Source of the DNA: Schizochytrium sp. TIO01
Lineage: Eukaryota > Sar > Bigyra > Thraustochytrida > Thraustochytriidae
Direction of reading: 5' to 3'
NCBI GenBank assembly: GCA_004764695.1
Contig: SMSO01000007.1
Coordinates: 1,619,270-1,683,269 of the forward strand
Length of the DNA stretch: 64,000 nt
Part shown: positions 21,302 through 31,300 of the stretch, one piece after another
How positions within the stretch are numbered: the first letter of the stretch is position 1
Layout of the letters: every line of letters begins with the position of its first letter
Position numbers and translations under genes: made by a program
The notes under the pieces: model-generated
Database searches by the model: none
Told to the model about the DNA's origin: nothing
The model's input: only the letters and a program-made list of their open reading frames with translations

Positions 21302-22090
21302 TCAACTATTTTCTTTAACAAGCAACGATGAACATGGGCGGCCCTGCTCAAGAACATGAATTACACGATCAATGGAGATCCAATTGTAAACATGGCGATC
21401 AGCATTCCCAAATTCTGTGATAGGTCCTACCATCAGATGTGCATGAAGATACCCGACAGAAGGTGTCAGATGAAATCCAAGTTGGATGTTCTCAGGCCGT
21501 AGCCAAAATTCGATTTCTCGGCCTTTAAGATCATAGTCCTGCCAGATATGTTTAAAGTATGCACGATTTAATTCTACGAAGTCCTGGCTGTATTGTTTCA
21601 TTTTATACATTAGTGGTAGGTCTTTAACCTCAAGATCGAAGAACCACCGCAAGCTTACAGGAACTTCAGGATCAGTATCTGTTTCCCGGACTCTACTTCG
21701 CATCGCATGCATGCTAGGGATAAGCAGCATGTGCCACACAACGGCTAAGTCATGACCAGCAATGCCACGAAACGCTAACACGTCATCATCTTGGATGTAA
21801 AATCCCTTTCGACCGCTGTTAGCGGGCCTTGCAGGAATCAGCTCAAGCCGACCGATCTGAGAAAATATTTTGCCCCCTCGGGATATTGCTTCTTCTGTAA
21901 GCTCCCCATGATACTCCCATGAATCAACATCTTCATACATACCAGTTGGGTTCTCCTCGCTCAGTTTCTGATCAAGCACCGAGCTTTCCTTCTCTTGAAG
22001 ATCCAAGTTGAGTCGATAGATGGCTACCTTCTCATCAAAGATGCCACTCTGAGCATTGTTTGTCTTATTCGTGGCCTCGTGAAGGCCCAT
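21302..22090 (-). CDS. HIT-superfamily (DcpS-like) protein
   Basis: From the first in-frame ATG the protein has 262 residues. The frame stays open another ~140 bases upstream without an ATG, so an unseen 5' exon is possible. The N-terminal half has short beta-like segments and a VDSWEYHGELTEEA stretch. The HIT fold is in the second half. A WHMLLIPSMHAM segment resembles the conserved hhhhIPxxH strand. Near the C-terminus, GYLHAHLMVG corresponds to the histidine triad (HxHxHxx), with Tyr at the first His and both following His kept. The spacing LRPENIQLGFHLTPSVGYLH is close to scavenger decapping enzyme DcpS, whose central His attacks the cap pyrophosphate. A nucleotide hydrolase is likely; the exact substrate is unknown. 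Confidence 0.65.
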   Translation of the reverse strand: MGLHEATNKTNNAQSGIFDEKVAIYRLNLDLQEKESSVLDQKLSEENPTGMYEDVDSWEYHGELTEEAISRGGKIFSQIGRLELIPARPANSGRKGFYIQDDDVLAFRGIAGHDLAVVWHMLLIPSMHAMRSRVRETDTDPEVPVSLRWFFDLEVKDLPLMYKMKQYSQDFVELNRAYFKHIWQDYDLKGREIEFWLRPENIQLGFHLTPSVGYLHAHLMVGPITEFGNADRHVYNWISIDRVIHVLEQGRPCSSLLVKENS

Positions 22091-23573
22091 TTCGCTGTGT
22101 ACTTCGAGCTGCAATACTTTGATCTTGGGCTTCGATCTAAAGATCGCTCGCGTTTGCAATTCGAGATTTACCCTCACCTCAGCGTCTAGTTTCTCCAACA
22201 GACTCAGACCCTCAGAGACTTCAGAGAAGCTTCAAACCGTGACAAAGCCGATTCAGGTTTGACATGTCTACACTCAATCAGACATGATAAATTGCTAGCA
22301 GCTATTAATGATCTAGTACTCTACCTCCTTTGTCCATGATCATCATGACGAGTCAAACGAGCAGCCGGTTCTCAGTACTCTGATAGCACCGCATATATCA
22401 ATAACGCTAAGAGTCCTCAATTCCTGCAGAACTAAGGCATCGACTGATTGCCAAAGGGTTGCGGAACCCACTGCATTTGCAGTGGGGTATGTTAGGTGTC
22501 TTTGAAGAATTAAAGAATGTGTCTTTTTTTAATCTACGCATATCAGTGAAGTTGATGGTAGGTATAAATGTACTACACATGAAAGACGTCTACTATACCC
22601 CATATGAGTGCAAGAGATGGAAGTCCACTTGAGTACCTGTAAACGAGCGCACTTTAGCACCGGCTTGAACTTCAAGTCCTTTTAAAGAGGTGGTTCATGC
22701 GACAACTTCGTCACTCACTTTGGAATAGGAATAGCCGGTCTAGTTAATGGGCTACCTACATTCCACCAACGTCAACGATATCTAATACTTCATTGTGGAC
22801 GAGATTCTCAGTTGGGACCCGTTCTCAATTGTGGATTGCAAATTCGATCGTCAGCTAGTATTGAGGGTTGTTTAAGTTTGCAAGAGCTCTCCGGTATCCT
22901 AGCAAATGAGATAGTGCCTGGCGACGGCAACAAATTAGAGTGCCTTCCGTGTGCTAGGTACTCAATTTGTTGGACTCAAGAGCCTGAGTAGGTAGGTAGG
23001 AACTTTAAGCCGCTTAAGTTAAAAGACCAATCTGGTACCGCAATGACTGTGGCACCAGTGCTTAGAGGTTGAGGACAACCAATATCGATGATTGGTTAGC
23101 TTCTGGGATGAGGCAGTAGGGTAGCACCGCGATTGGTAACTTACTTTTTTAAAAGTCGTGAAATTGTCGTTGGAGATTGTACGACAGGCAATAGCGACTT
23201 CCTTTGTGACATTTAGCTTGACTTCTCCACGTTAACAAGGTGAGGTTGTGGCGGTTTTGTGCAAGCGGCTGGTGTAGGTGCAACACCATGTTTCCTTCAA
23301 CACTTTGAATGGAGGTATATCAGCAAGACAGTTTTACTTCTTAGTAGGCTTACGGGTTGAGACAGAATGGTAAACATTAGTAGAAGAGGGATAAAAGCTT
23401 TGCATCTAGACTTGACAAAAGACAGCATCAAGCCGTTGAGTTCTCGCGCAACTGGAAAGGGGCAAGGAAGTGTTGCATATACTAGTTAAATGATATTTGC
23501 TGAAAATGTATTATGTCTAAACAATGTGCGGTACACGAAGAACCACAGAATACCTTGTCTTCCACGCACTGTT
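22091..23573. other. Intergenic, possible 5' exon of the HIT gene
   Basis: The first ~145 bases are open in frame with the HIT gene. Beyond that nothing coding is recognised. A 20-base perfect hairpin (arms CCCACTGCA / TGCAGTGGG, loop TT) lies at 22467-22486, and a GTAGGTAGGTAGG run at 22988-23000. Confidence 0.45.
22467..22486. repeat. Perfect 9-bp inverted repeat with 2-base loop
   Basis: CCCACTGCA-TT-TGCAGTGGG. It could form a cruciform or RNA hairpin. There is no poly-T tail and no adjacent gene end, so a terminator role is not supported. Confidence 0.6.
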
Positions 23574-24779
23574 TTATGAAAAGGCACCAGGTAAAGAAGG
23601 GAGAGTGGTCTCATTATGAGAGGAACTTTCCTTGGTCTTGGATCCAGCAGAGTTTGACAACGACAGGTTCGAGGAGGATGCCGGTGTCGCCAAGGCGTTT
23701 CTTGCTGCAGCAGATCCTCTCAAGTCATCCATAGGTTCACCGAAGGCACGGTCTGGTTTAGGTGCCGCACCAGAACCCTGTGAAATGCGGACAAGGGCTT
23801 CCTGCACGCGACGCTTATCCTTCAGATTACGATCCAGGATTGCCTTAGGGTCTGATTCACGTTTTGTTGCGTCTACATAGGTGTACGAGTACGTATAACG
23901 CTCCGGAAAGGATGGGTAATGGCCTGGCACATATAATGGTCTTTCGAGCGTGTCCTCTTGGCGCGGCACATGTGGCTTGTTAGTATCCTTGGTTTTCTTG
24001 TCTTTGTCACTGTCGTTTTTCTTGTCTTTGTCTTTATCAGTTGCACCAGAAGTGGTTGCATTCTGGGCTCCCTTGCCATCATCAACATCCATGGCATTTG
24101 ACTTGTCCCCCGAAGACGAGGTCGCGGCGCCGTCTGTACCCTCTGTAGCAGTGGTGCCATTCGCAGTGGCCGCATCCTTGGCTTTCGCATCAACTGACGT
24201 AGTACTACTATCTACTGAAGTTTTGGTAGCTGCATTGGTCGCAGACTTTCCATCATTCTGTGCGGATGAGGCTTTGGCGTTTCCAGTGCCATCTTCACTC
24301 TTTGAGCCGTCTTTCCCCTTATCTGCATCTCCATCGCCCGATTCTCCCGTTTTCTGCCTTTTAGCAGAGGCCAAGAGGTTTGCTGCAGTGCTTGAAATTG
24401 CTGGAGCTTTGCGCTTTTCACCATACTGCTGTGCCCTGCGTGGCCTTTTGTCTACAGGAAATGCCGGAATGCCTGTAGTGTAAGGCACTTGCCACGGGAC
24501 CTCGCGGCACATGCGCTCCAGATCCCTCCAATCTACTCGGTTAGGCTCCAATCGATCAAAGGACTGCAATAGATCCAATAGGTTACTCTCAGTGCGCCCA
24601 TCGTGCTCGGCGTAAGTGCGACAGAGGCGCCCAATTTTTTCAATGTACTTTCCAATGACATCGACAAAGGTGTCGAAAGCGTGGCCTTCTGCAGCGCCGT
24701 CGAAGTCTCCAAACTCCTTGGATTTGCAGATCTGCGCGACAGCGATGCGCAGCACCTGGTGCGCAAACTGCTCACTCAT
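23574..24779 (-). CDS. TAF8: TFIID subunit TAF8
   Basis: A complete 401-residue protein from ATG 24779. Residues ~3-78 form a histone fold of the TAF8 type (HQVLRIAVAQIC, HAFDTFVDVIGKYIEKIGRL, NLLDLLQSFDRL). A long Ser/Thr/Lys/Asp-rich disordered linker (~110-275) contains a probable nuclear signal (GEKRKAP, SAKRQK). The conserved TAF8 C-terminal motif follows at ~280-300 (RPLYVPGHYPSFPERYTYS), then a DRNLKDKRRVQEALVRI helix. TAF8 pairs with TAF10 through the histone fold and carries TAF2 into TFIID, so it acts in the nucleus in core-promoter recognition. Both the fold and the PxHxPxFPxxxTY motif are present, so this call is firm. Extra open sequence upstream of the ATG is Ser-rich and probably 5' UTR. 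Confidence 0.93.
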   Translation of the reverse strand: MSEQFAHQVLRIAVAQICKSKEFGDFDGAAEGHAFDTFVDVIGKYIEKIGRLCRTYAEHDGRTESNLLDLLQSFDRLEPNRVDWRDLERMCREVPWQVPYTTGIPAFPVDKRPRRAQQYGEKRKAPAISSTAANLLASAKRQKTGESGDGDADKGKDGSKSEDGTGNAKASSAQNDGKSATNAATKTSVDSSTTSVDAKAKDAATANGTTATEGTDGAATSSSGDKSNAMDVDDGKGAQNATTSGATDKDKDKKNDSDKDKKTKDTNKPHVPRQEDTLERPLYVPGHYPSFPERYTYSYTYVDATKRESDPKAILDRNLKDKRRVQEALVRISQGSGAAPKPDRAFGEPMDDLRGSAAARNALATPASSSNLSLSNSAGSKTKESSSHNETTLPSLPGAFS

Positions 24780-26168
24780 AGTCGAGAAAATCTCGCTAAG
24801 GGGCTTTGGAGCCTGGCAAGACTTATCAGAAGATCTTGTAGCGATTGATAAAGGGGTAGCGCAAAAGTGCGATGAAAGCAATAGATTCGAAGAAGACGAT
24901 CGATGCGATGAATCTGATGAACTTCGAAAAATGCGATGGGTTTTACGAAATCGATGAGTGGAGACACGCAACGATTTCTGAATTGAACTCTGAGATTAGT
25001 CAGTCACTAAAGTACGGATTTCAATTTTGGTCAACGTTATGAAGGCGCACAGCTGCAGAGTCTTCGGAGTAGCGCTGGTTAGTCACAATGAAGACGCCAG
25101 TGATCTACGTGAAAGGCCAGTGCTGAGCCAGTGGTCACGCCAAGCCAAGGCAAGCTAAACGCGACTCAGCCAATAGAGAAGATGTTATTCAATCCAAGTC
25201 TCTCTTTCGCTCTGTCTCTTTCGGGCTAGCTAGCCAAGGAAACACAAGCTTGACGGGAGGGGTGTAGATGACCACACCAGTGCCCACACACACTTGACCC
25301 GCGATGGAGCTCTGCTGCAGCTCCCAATCCAGAAAAAGAAGACAGCAACTTGATGATTGATCGATTTTTTATTTTACTTTTTCACCTAACTTGAATATTA
25401 GCGAACGAGAGGATTAACTGATAACTACATAGTTTAAATAGTAAGGCTGACTCGACCAGAACAAAAGAGGGAAAAACCTTGCGAACAGTTTCGATGTGGG
25501 TAAGCAAGAATAAAAAATGTGAATGAGAGTCATGACGTCACATCATTGCAGTATCTCAGTTCGACAAAACTAGGAGGTCAACTCAACTTTACTAGATCGT
25601 GGTGTTATGTTGAAATGGTTAGAGAAGCGAAATGCTGTACTTTTACCCAAGGATCTTATCCTCGTGTTTTCCATTTGTGCTTTTATAAGGTTGAGAGCAA
25701 CAGAAAATTCATGATCCAGGCAATGGACCTGAGCATACATTCGAAGTCAATAAGTGTACTAGTATGTATGGGATTTTAAAACAGCGTCTATTTTTGTAAG
25801 TACTCAAAGTGCTTGTAAAGAGGGAAATTTGATACAGGAATTAACATATTCAGATAGATGTCTCCATTGCTTGCTCACTATCCTGAAAGTAGAGATACCA
25901 AACGGAGAAATACATTAGACTAACGTGTTCGGCATTATGCTCATCAAGAAAGAACATGCGAAGCATTTCTAGCGATTTTTTGATGACCTTGCACGGGAAT
26001 AGTTATACACTGCAACGATCATAGTTGGGTGTCCTTACACTCATGACTTCAAGCCAAATGTTGACCATTGAGATGAGGACAAAATCGATAAAGTGTTCAA
26101 GTCATTTTTCTCATGCCTTCTGCATTCATTCAGAAATTTAGGCAACGACATTTGTACCAGAATTATTG
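24780..26168. other. Intergenic, no supported gene
   Basis: About 1.4 kb containing the TAF8 5' flank (the open but ATG-less stretch to ~24970) and the 3' flank of the next minus-strand gene. No domain, RNA gene or repeat recognised. Confidence 0.5.
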
Positions 26169-27290
26169 TCAAGTAGCAGAAAAAGATGACGTGGAAGGAT
26201 CCGCCTTTGAACTTCCATGTTCATGAAGGGTATTCGAGCTTGTAGTTGTTCGGGTACGAAGTCGAGGTCGACGAATAGGATTCCGCTTAAGTCGACTTGC
26301 ATATAACCTAAATAGAGAATGAAGACCTTCGTGAGGCAAAAGCAGCATCTGCACGATCATATCGTCCAGAGTAGCAAAAATCTGGACTGCTACAAGGTCG
26401 GTGATGACGCTCATAGCGGAGGATCCTGAGTCATCAACAATGATAAAGAACGAAAGAGGAAAGAGTGACCAGGTGAGCAATGCATCCGGCAACAGACCAA
26501 ACAGACGATAAAATGCAGACCACCATTCCTCCTCTTCCCTCATTCTATCTGAGGTTAGATTGTTTTCAAATCGACGTCGACACAGATGGCGGGGTAGGCC
26601 CATTACCGTCAAAACTAGTAACAGAGGAAGGCTAAACAATACGGCAGCCAGTGCAAGAACTGTACCCCGAATCGAGTACTCCAGCAGGTTGTAAGAGGAG
26701 ATCTTCTTAATCAATGTCATTGTTGGTTCCTGACGGTCACCTACAAGTATGAGCCATGTAAATCCCATTTCAAAAAGACTTGGCAAGAGAAGAGCAACGG
26801 ATAGGGCATATCCTACACGCTGATAGACTGCTAGAATAGCACTTGTGGGCTGATTCTGGTCCTGCGCAGTTTCATCATCGTTTTGCATAACCCAGATGCC
26901 CCACCACACGAAGACTAAGAGCGTCCAGCAAACGAGACCTTTGACAAGCATCATCTCATTAGAGTACATCAGTTCTAGTTTCTGCAGCTCCACATGGGTT
27001 TCCCCGTCTTCAAGACTTCCTCTAGACTCGAGACTATTGTCACTTGTGCTTGTTGCAGCATTGCCCGTATTATTGCCAGTAGTTCCCCTGCGTCTGCCGC
27101 CCTGACTAGACGACATTAATTGTAGTTTCCTAGTAAGTTCCTCAATCCCCTCCCTGTGTTGATCATTGAGCTCCTCATCATCAATCTCATGAACCATTCC
27201 TGGTCCGCTGTCTACCAAGCCGGGTCTTTTGGCATCTTGATCTTGTCGCTGGTCCAGGTGACCGGTTTCAAGGTCACCTGCACGAGTCAT
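26169..27290 (-). CDS. Unknown multispanning membrane protein
   Basis: A 373-residue protein from the first in-frame ATG; the frame is open 159 bases further upstream without an ATG. The first ~105 residues are polar with an acidic stretch (HEIDDEELND) and a Gly/Arg/Asn-rich part. Then come about five hydrophobic segments: ~115-133 (GLVCWTLLVFVWWGIWVM), ~157-181, ~205-230 (VLALAAVLFSLPLLLVLTVMG), ~265-285 (LPDALLTWSLFPLSFFIIV) and ~295-318. The last holds acidic residues within the membrane span (SVITDLVAVQIFATLDDMI). Intramembrane acidic residues suggest transport or channel activity, but no family is recognised. The C-terminal tail is Arg/Ser/Thr-rich. The gene is head to head with a small two-exon gene, their ATGs 248 bases apart. 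Confidence 0.7.
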   Translation of the reverse strand: MTRAGDLETGHLDQRQDQDAKRPGLVDSGPGMVHEIDDEELNDQHREGIEELTRKLQLMSSSQGGRRRGTTGNNTGNAATSTSDNSLESRGSLEDGETHVELQKLELMYSNEMMLVKGLVCWTLLVFVWWGIWVMQNDDETAQDQNQPTSAILAVYQRVGYALSVALLLPSLFEMGFTWLILVGDRQEPTMTLIKKISSYNLLEYSIRGTVLALAAVLFSLPLLLVLTVMGLPRHLCRRRFENNLTSDRMREEEEWWSAFYRLFGLLPDALLTWSLFPLSFFIIVDDSGSSAMSVITDLVAVQIFATLDDMIVQMLLLPHEGLHSLFRLYASRLKRNPIRRPRLRTRTTTSSNTLHEHGSSKADPSTSSFSAT

Positions 27291-27538
27291 CTTCAAGGCC
27301 AAATTATTCTTCGATACCCTGCCCTTCGAGACACAGTTTTCTAGAGTTGATCTCCGCTCGGCGTGGCGCTGCTCGATTGCGAGTCCACAAGCAAGTCGTG
27401 CTGCTCCGGGACAGCCACGCGAGTAGCGGGTAGCAAGTACTGTATACACGCGCTGTTTTTGTGTGATGATTGATTACGTTTTATAGGTGTGCAGAGTAGC
27501 TCGAGGTCGAGTAATCTCTGCACCAATTCTCTGAAAAT
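27291..27538. promoter_or_regulatory. Probable bidirectional promoter
   Basis: 248 bases between two divergent ATGs. No TATA box is evident. The left part remains open in frame with the membrane-protein gene, so its true start could be further up. Confidence 0.4.
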
Positions 27539-28016
27539 ATGGGAGGGAGTAACAGTAACATTGTCCAATGGCGCGCTGACAAGGACATCCTACATAGGTA
27601 TGCAAAGTTTGAGCTGACACGAAAGGTCAGTGTGCAAATGATGCATGTTTATCTGAGTTTAGTGCTTTCTCTGCTGACTGGAATGGTTTGCTTTGTTTTG
27701 TTCTGTTCTGCTGTAACTGACTGATTTCGATTCTGTTGGCACCAATTTAGGTACAATTAATCGTAGGCCCAGCAGATACCTCTAGAGTGTGGATACGCTT
27801 GAAACCAATGCCTGTCTGCTAATTCGAAACAGTTGCTTAGCAAGTCTGGAGCGATGTCATTCTGCCTCGAAAAGTATAGGGAAAGAAACGGAAAACCTCC
27901 AGGAGGTTCGTAGTGTCTTGAGCCACATGTGGCAACATCTAAACAACATCTCAGAGTATCTCAAACAATTGCCTGGTGCACATTCGACTTCCTGCATTTT
28001 ATATGTATATTTCTAA
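27539..28016 (+). CDS. Small helical protein, N-myristoylation motif (two exons)
   Basis: Predicted exons 27539-27625 and 27786-28016 are joined by removing a 160-nt intron (GTCAGT...CTCTAG, phase 0), giving 105 residues. The N-terminus MGGSNS fits the N-myristoylation consensus (Gly2, Ser6). The rest reads as amphipathic helices (SLERCHSASKSIGKETENL, SHMWQHLNNISEYLKQL) with heptad-like spacing. Size and helical build recall small BLOC-1/BORC subunits or SNARE-like helices, but no family can be claimed. Support comes from plausible splice sites, a coherent helical reading across both exons and the head-to-head position with a membrane-protein gene. A stop lies just before the exon 2 start, so the acceptor choice is forced if exon 2 is coding. 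Confidence 0.4.
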
Positions 28017-28650
28017 AAATAAAACCATCAAGAGGCTTTTGTTTTTTCTTCTTAAACATTTTTCTATTTTTTTTTTTTTAAATTATAATTAAATAGAAAT
28101 AAATTAACGCAAAGATTTTTACCAATTTATTGAAAAATAAAATAGTAGAAATGATAAATTCCGCACTCACTCACTCACTCCGCTTTGTTTTTATTTTTAT
28201 TTTTATTTTTATTTTTTTGCAAATTACACATTGATCCGCATACTCGAAGCTTAAGTGCACAAAACCCAGTCCAACATGTTATTTACGTGCCACGATACCT
28301 TCCATTATCTGAAGTCACAATGCAATGCCTTTCTTTGTTGCATAATATATCATATTAAGGCCAAAACCGCTTCACTTCCTTATTGTAATGTAAGAAAATG
28401 TCAAAGCAAAGTATAAATTGCGCTCTTAAGTTTAGTCACTCCGTTCCTCTTTATAATTGGATTCGACCAAAACATTTTTTGTTGGGGGGAAAACAAATAT
28501 AAATAGGCCTAATTCTAAAAAAAGATGGCGGTATTTGGGATTACGAAAATAGTCAGAAATTGCACTGCGAATCAGAACCCGAGCCACGTGAGCTCCTCAA
28601 GATCTAAGGAACGTGCTGTTTGGACAGCTTGGTAGACACTAATAGTCACC
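28017..28650. other. Intergenic, microsatellites and 5' flank of pantothenate kinase
   Basis: AT-rich. It starts with an AATAAA-like AAAATAAAACC just past the preceding stop, a possible poly(A) signal. It holds a (CACT)n run at 28164-28180 and a (TTTTTA)n run at 28187-28218. No coding content. Confidence 0.55.
28164..28218. repeat. (CACT)n and (TTTTTA)n microsatellites
   Basis: About four CACT units followed six bases later by about five TTTTTA units. Confidence 0.85.
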
Positions 28651-29853
28651 ATGCGGGAGTTCATAGTGAGCAAGCTATGCTGCGGTTTGGACGTGGGGGG
28701 GACGCTGGCGAAGGCGGTCTTCTTCATTCCGGACGGACATGAACGCGGTGCAGATATCCACTCTACGCTCACAGACGCAGCGTGGGTAGAAGACGATTTA
28801 CGTATGCCAGCTTGTGGAGGGCATCTCATGTTCCTCAAGTACCTCAGCGCTAGAGTTGACCAAGCTGGTCGCAATGTACGAAAATACAACCTTCTCAGTC
28901 GAGGGAATCGCATTGATGCCACAGGTGGCGGAGCGTACAAGATGAGCGACGCATTTATGGAAAAACTTGGTATAGAACTTCACCGCCACGATGAAATGGA
29001 AAGTCTCATGCGGGGACTTTTGCTGATGGCACTTGTACCCGGAGAGGCATTCTCCTTGCGTAACATTCTCTTTAAAGGGACACTTGGTCCTGCTCGTGAG
29101 CGAATTGAGACCGAGGCGGAGACGCTTGATGCTAGTGATGGTACTGGATTTCTTGTGGTCAACATTGGAAGTGGGGTTTCTTTTGTTCACTGTACGAAAG
29201 ATGGTTATGAGCGCGTGGGAGGCTCAAGCCTAGGAGGTAGTACTTTTCTGGGTCTCACGGCGCTTCTCACAGGTGAGGACAGTTTCGATAAGGCCATCGA
29301 CCTCGCTGCGAATGGGGACTCTGCTAGAGTAGACATGCTTGTGCGCGACATCTACGGCGAAGGTAAAGAAATTTACGGATTAAAGGGGACAACATTAGCG
29401 TCTTCATTTGGTAAAATGATCTCTCGCAAAAACAGAGATGAAGCTCGACCTGAAGATATTGCTTTGTCAACACTAATTATGTGCAGCATGAATGTAGCTG
29501 CGCTTGCACATCTGCATGCCAAGTCTCGAGGAACTCGACACATTGTCTTTACAGGATCGTTTTTGGCCCGCTCTGGCCGAACATTTTCTCCTGAGGATCC
29601 TGCCTGGGATCACTCCACGAGTGAGCTGCATCTCCACAAACGTAATTCTATTGCCATGAAAACCTTAGCATATGCTGTTTCATTTTGGTCAAAGGGCGAA
29701 CGCAAAGCCGTCTTTTTTCGTCACGAAGGATATCTCGGTGCCCTTGGCGCACTTACTCACGCTGGTGTGCAGGTAACACATGCAGGCCAACCACTTCCTC
29801 AACCCTCCATCGTTGAAACATCTGCTGCTACATCTGTTCCTGCCAAACTCTAA
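28651..29853 (+). CDS. PANK: Pantothenate kinase, eukaryotic type (type II)
   Basis: A complete 400-residue single-exon protein whose ATG sits in a strong context (CACCATGC). It phosphorylates pantothenate with ATP in the first, committed step of coenzyme A synthesis. The acetate/sugar-kinase-fold signatures are in order: phosphate 1 motif CGLDVGGTLAK (~8-18), ATGGGAYK (~92-99), DEMESLMRGL (~113-122) with the catalytic Glu region, and VNIGSGVSF with GGSSLGGSTFLGLTALLTG (~170-210) for ATP binding. The C-terminal HEGYLGALGAL completes the fold. Length matches the ~370-400-residue catalytic cores of human PANKs without the long N-terminal regulatory extension. No targeting signal is evident, so it is probably cytosolic. 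Confidence 0.95.
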   Translation: MREFIVSKLCCGLDVGGTLAKAVFFIPDGHERGADIHSTLTDAAWVEDDLRMPACGGHLMFLKYLSARVDQAGRNVRKYNLLSRGNRIDATGGGAYKMSDAFMEKLGIELHRHDEMESLMRGLLLMALVPGEAFSLRNILFKGTLGPARERIETEAETLDASDGTGFLVVNIGSGVSFVHCTKDGYERVGGSSLGGSTFLGLTALLTGEDSFDKAIDLAANGDSARVDMLVRDIYGEGKEIYGLKGTTLASSFGKMISRKNRDEARPEDIALSTLIMCSMNVAALAHLHAKSRGTRHIVFTGSFLARSGRTFSPEDPAWDHSTSELHLHKRNSIAMKTLAYAVSFWSKGERKAVFFRHEGYLGALGALTHAGVQVTHAGQPLPQPSIVETSAATSVPAKL

Positions 29854-31300
29854 ATCAAATATTGTCCCTGATTCTATCTATTTTCTTTTCTCTCCTGTTT
29901 TTATTTATGTCAACTTTTCTGAAGATATTGGAGAAGGCCAACTTTGTCCGTAAGATTATTGTCCATAGCACTCACAAGAGATTGAGATTTCACACTACTT
30001 TTTGTACCATGCTAGCTACCTAGGTGTCTAATGATGGATTTCAAGAAAGTCACTCTCACAATTCCTAGCAATCCTTTTACTTTGATACAACCTCAAGTCA
30101 AAGTATATTTCTCATGACTTAAGGTACCTAGTTATCAATCTAAGTAGTAGGTAGCTACCTGTTTCAGCTGAGTCGGTTAGCCCTCTTGAGGGTTGCTGCT
30201 GCCACCATTAATTCGTAGTCTCAGATCGCTTTCTTCTTGCACATGGATCCAGTTTTATTGGCGGGGGCGCTTTTTATTTACTTACTTACTTACTTACCTA
30301 TTTATTCTTTTCTTGACACCTCAGGCATAGCTAAGAACTCATTTATGACACTGTGCCGCTCTCTCAAGATCTTCATGTTGTCCAAATTGCTCGATGATCA
30401 GGGATCACATCTACCTACCTACCTACCAATAATAGTGCCTGGCTGGGTTAGTAGCAGACTAAGTGCTTCTAATTCTCTCTGACGATGGTTCACGCGCCTT
30501 TCTTAATTTCCCGAGTGACCCTGCTCTGCCTCGCGAGAACAAACCTCAACCCTGTCATCTTTAGGTCATCTTTAGTTTCCTGAGCACTTTCCGGGTCTTC
30601 GCTCGCTGCCTGTGAGTATTTAGGACTCTATGTATGCATGGATGAGTGTAGTGCAGTGCTGCTCTGAGGCCCTTCCTTCCTCAGGCCACCCTGAATCCTC
30701 AGGTGAACAAGTGAATAAATAAATCCCTACCAACTTCCCTTAAAAATGAACGAATGACTACCACTACACTGTAAATCTCACTTCGATCTATCTTCCGGTG
30801 ATATTCCCTGTTTGGTGGACTTGCTCGAAACAACGACCTCTTGCCAGTGCACCACCAGGACACAGCTTTACGAAGCTACAAAGTCTTGGCCTCGAGTTCA
30901 CCCCCATTCTCAGAACTACTTCCCAGCGAGCAATGATCTGAGTGCCCAATGAGTTATCGCACAGTAGCTTTTGGCCTGTGCAAGTGGGTTATTGCTCTTC
31001 CACAGTGACCTATAATCGTCCTCCACAATGGAGTATACCGTATGTTACATTCTTGGTCCTTCTCCGCCATACAGAATACTGTAGAACGAGTGGGATCAGT
31101 ATATAATATATATCCTACGATAACGAATGATACTGAGCCTCTAATCTTCGTTGCCCTCAATCGTTACAATCCAGGTACATCTGCGCGGCGCCAGCTCCCG
31201 TTCTAGTGCGCGTGCGGCGGCCTGCTTGTGCGTGAGCTTCCTCGTCGCCCCGTTTCCTTCTCCCCTCTTTGGTCTCTCGCTATCTTGCGTGTCCTTCACC
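29854..31300. other. Intergenic, repeats and iron-transporter promoter
   Basis: No gene. Contains a palindromic AGGTAGCTACCT near 30149-30160, (TTAC)n near 30279-30299 and (CTAC)n near 30411-30427. A TATA-like tract lies at ~31098-31112, ~190 bases before the transporter ATG. The last ~150 bases are pyrimidine- and GC-rich, like a 5' UTR. Confidence 0.5.

Noticed and set aside
22467-22486. Hairpin as a transcription terminator
   Set aside because: Intrinsic hairpin terminators are bacterial; this is eukaryotic DNA and the hairpin is far from any gene end.
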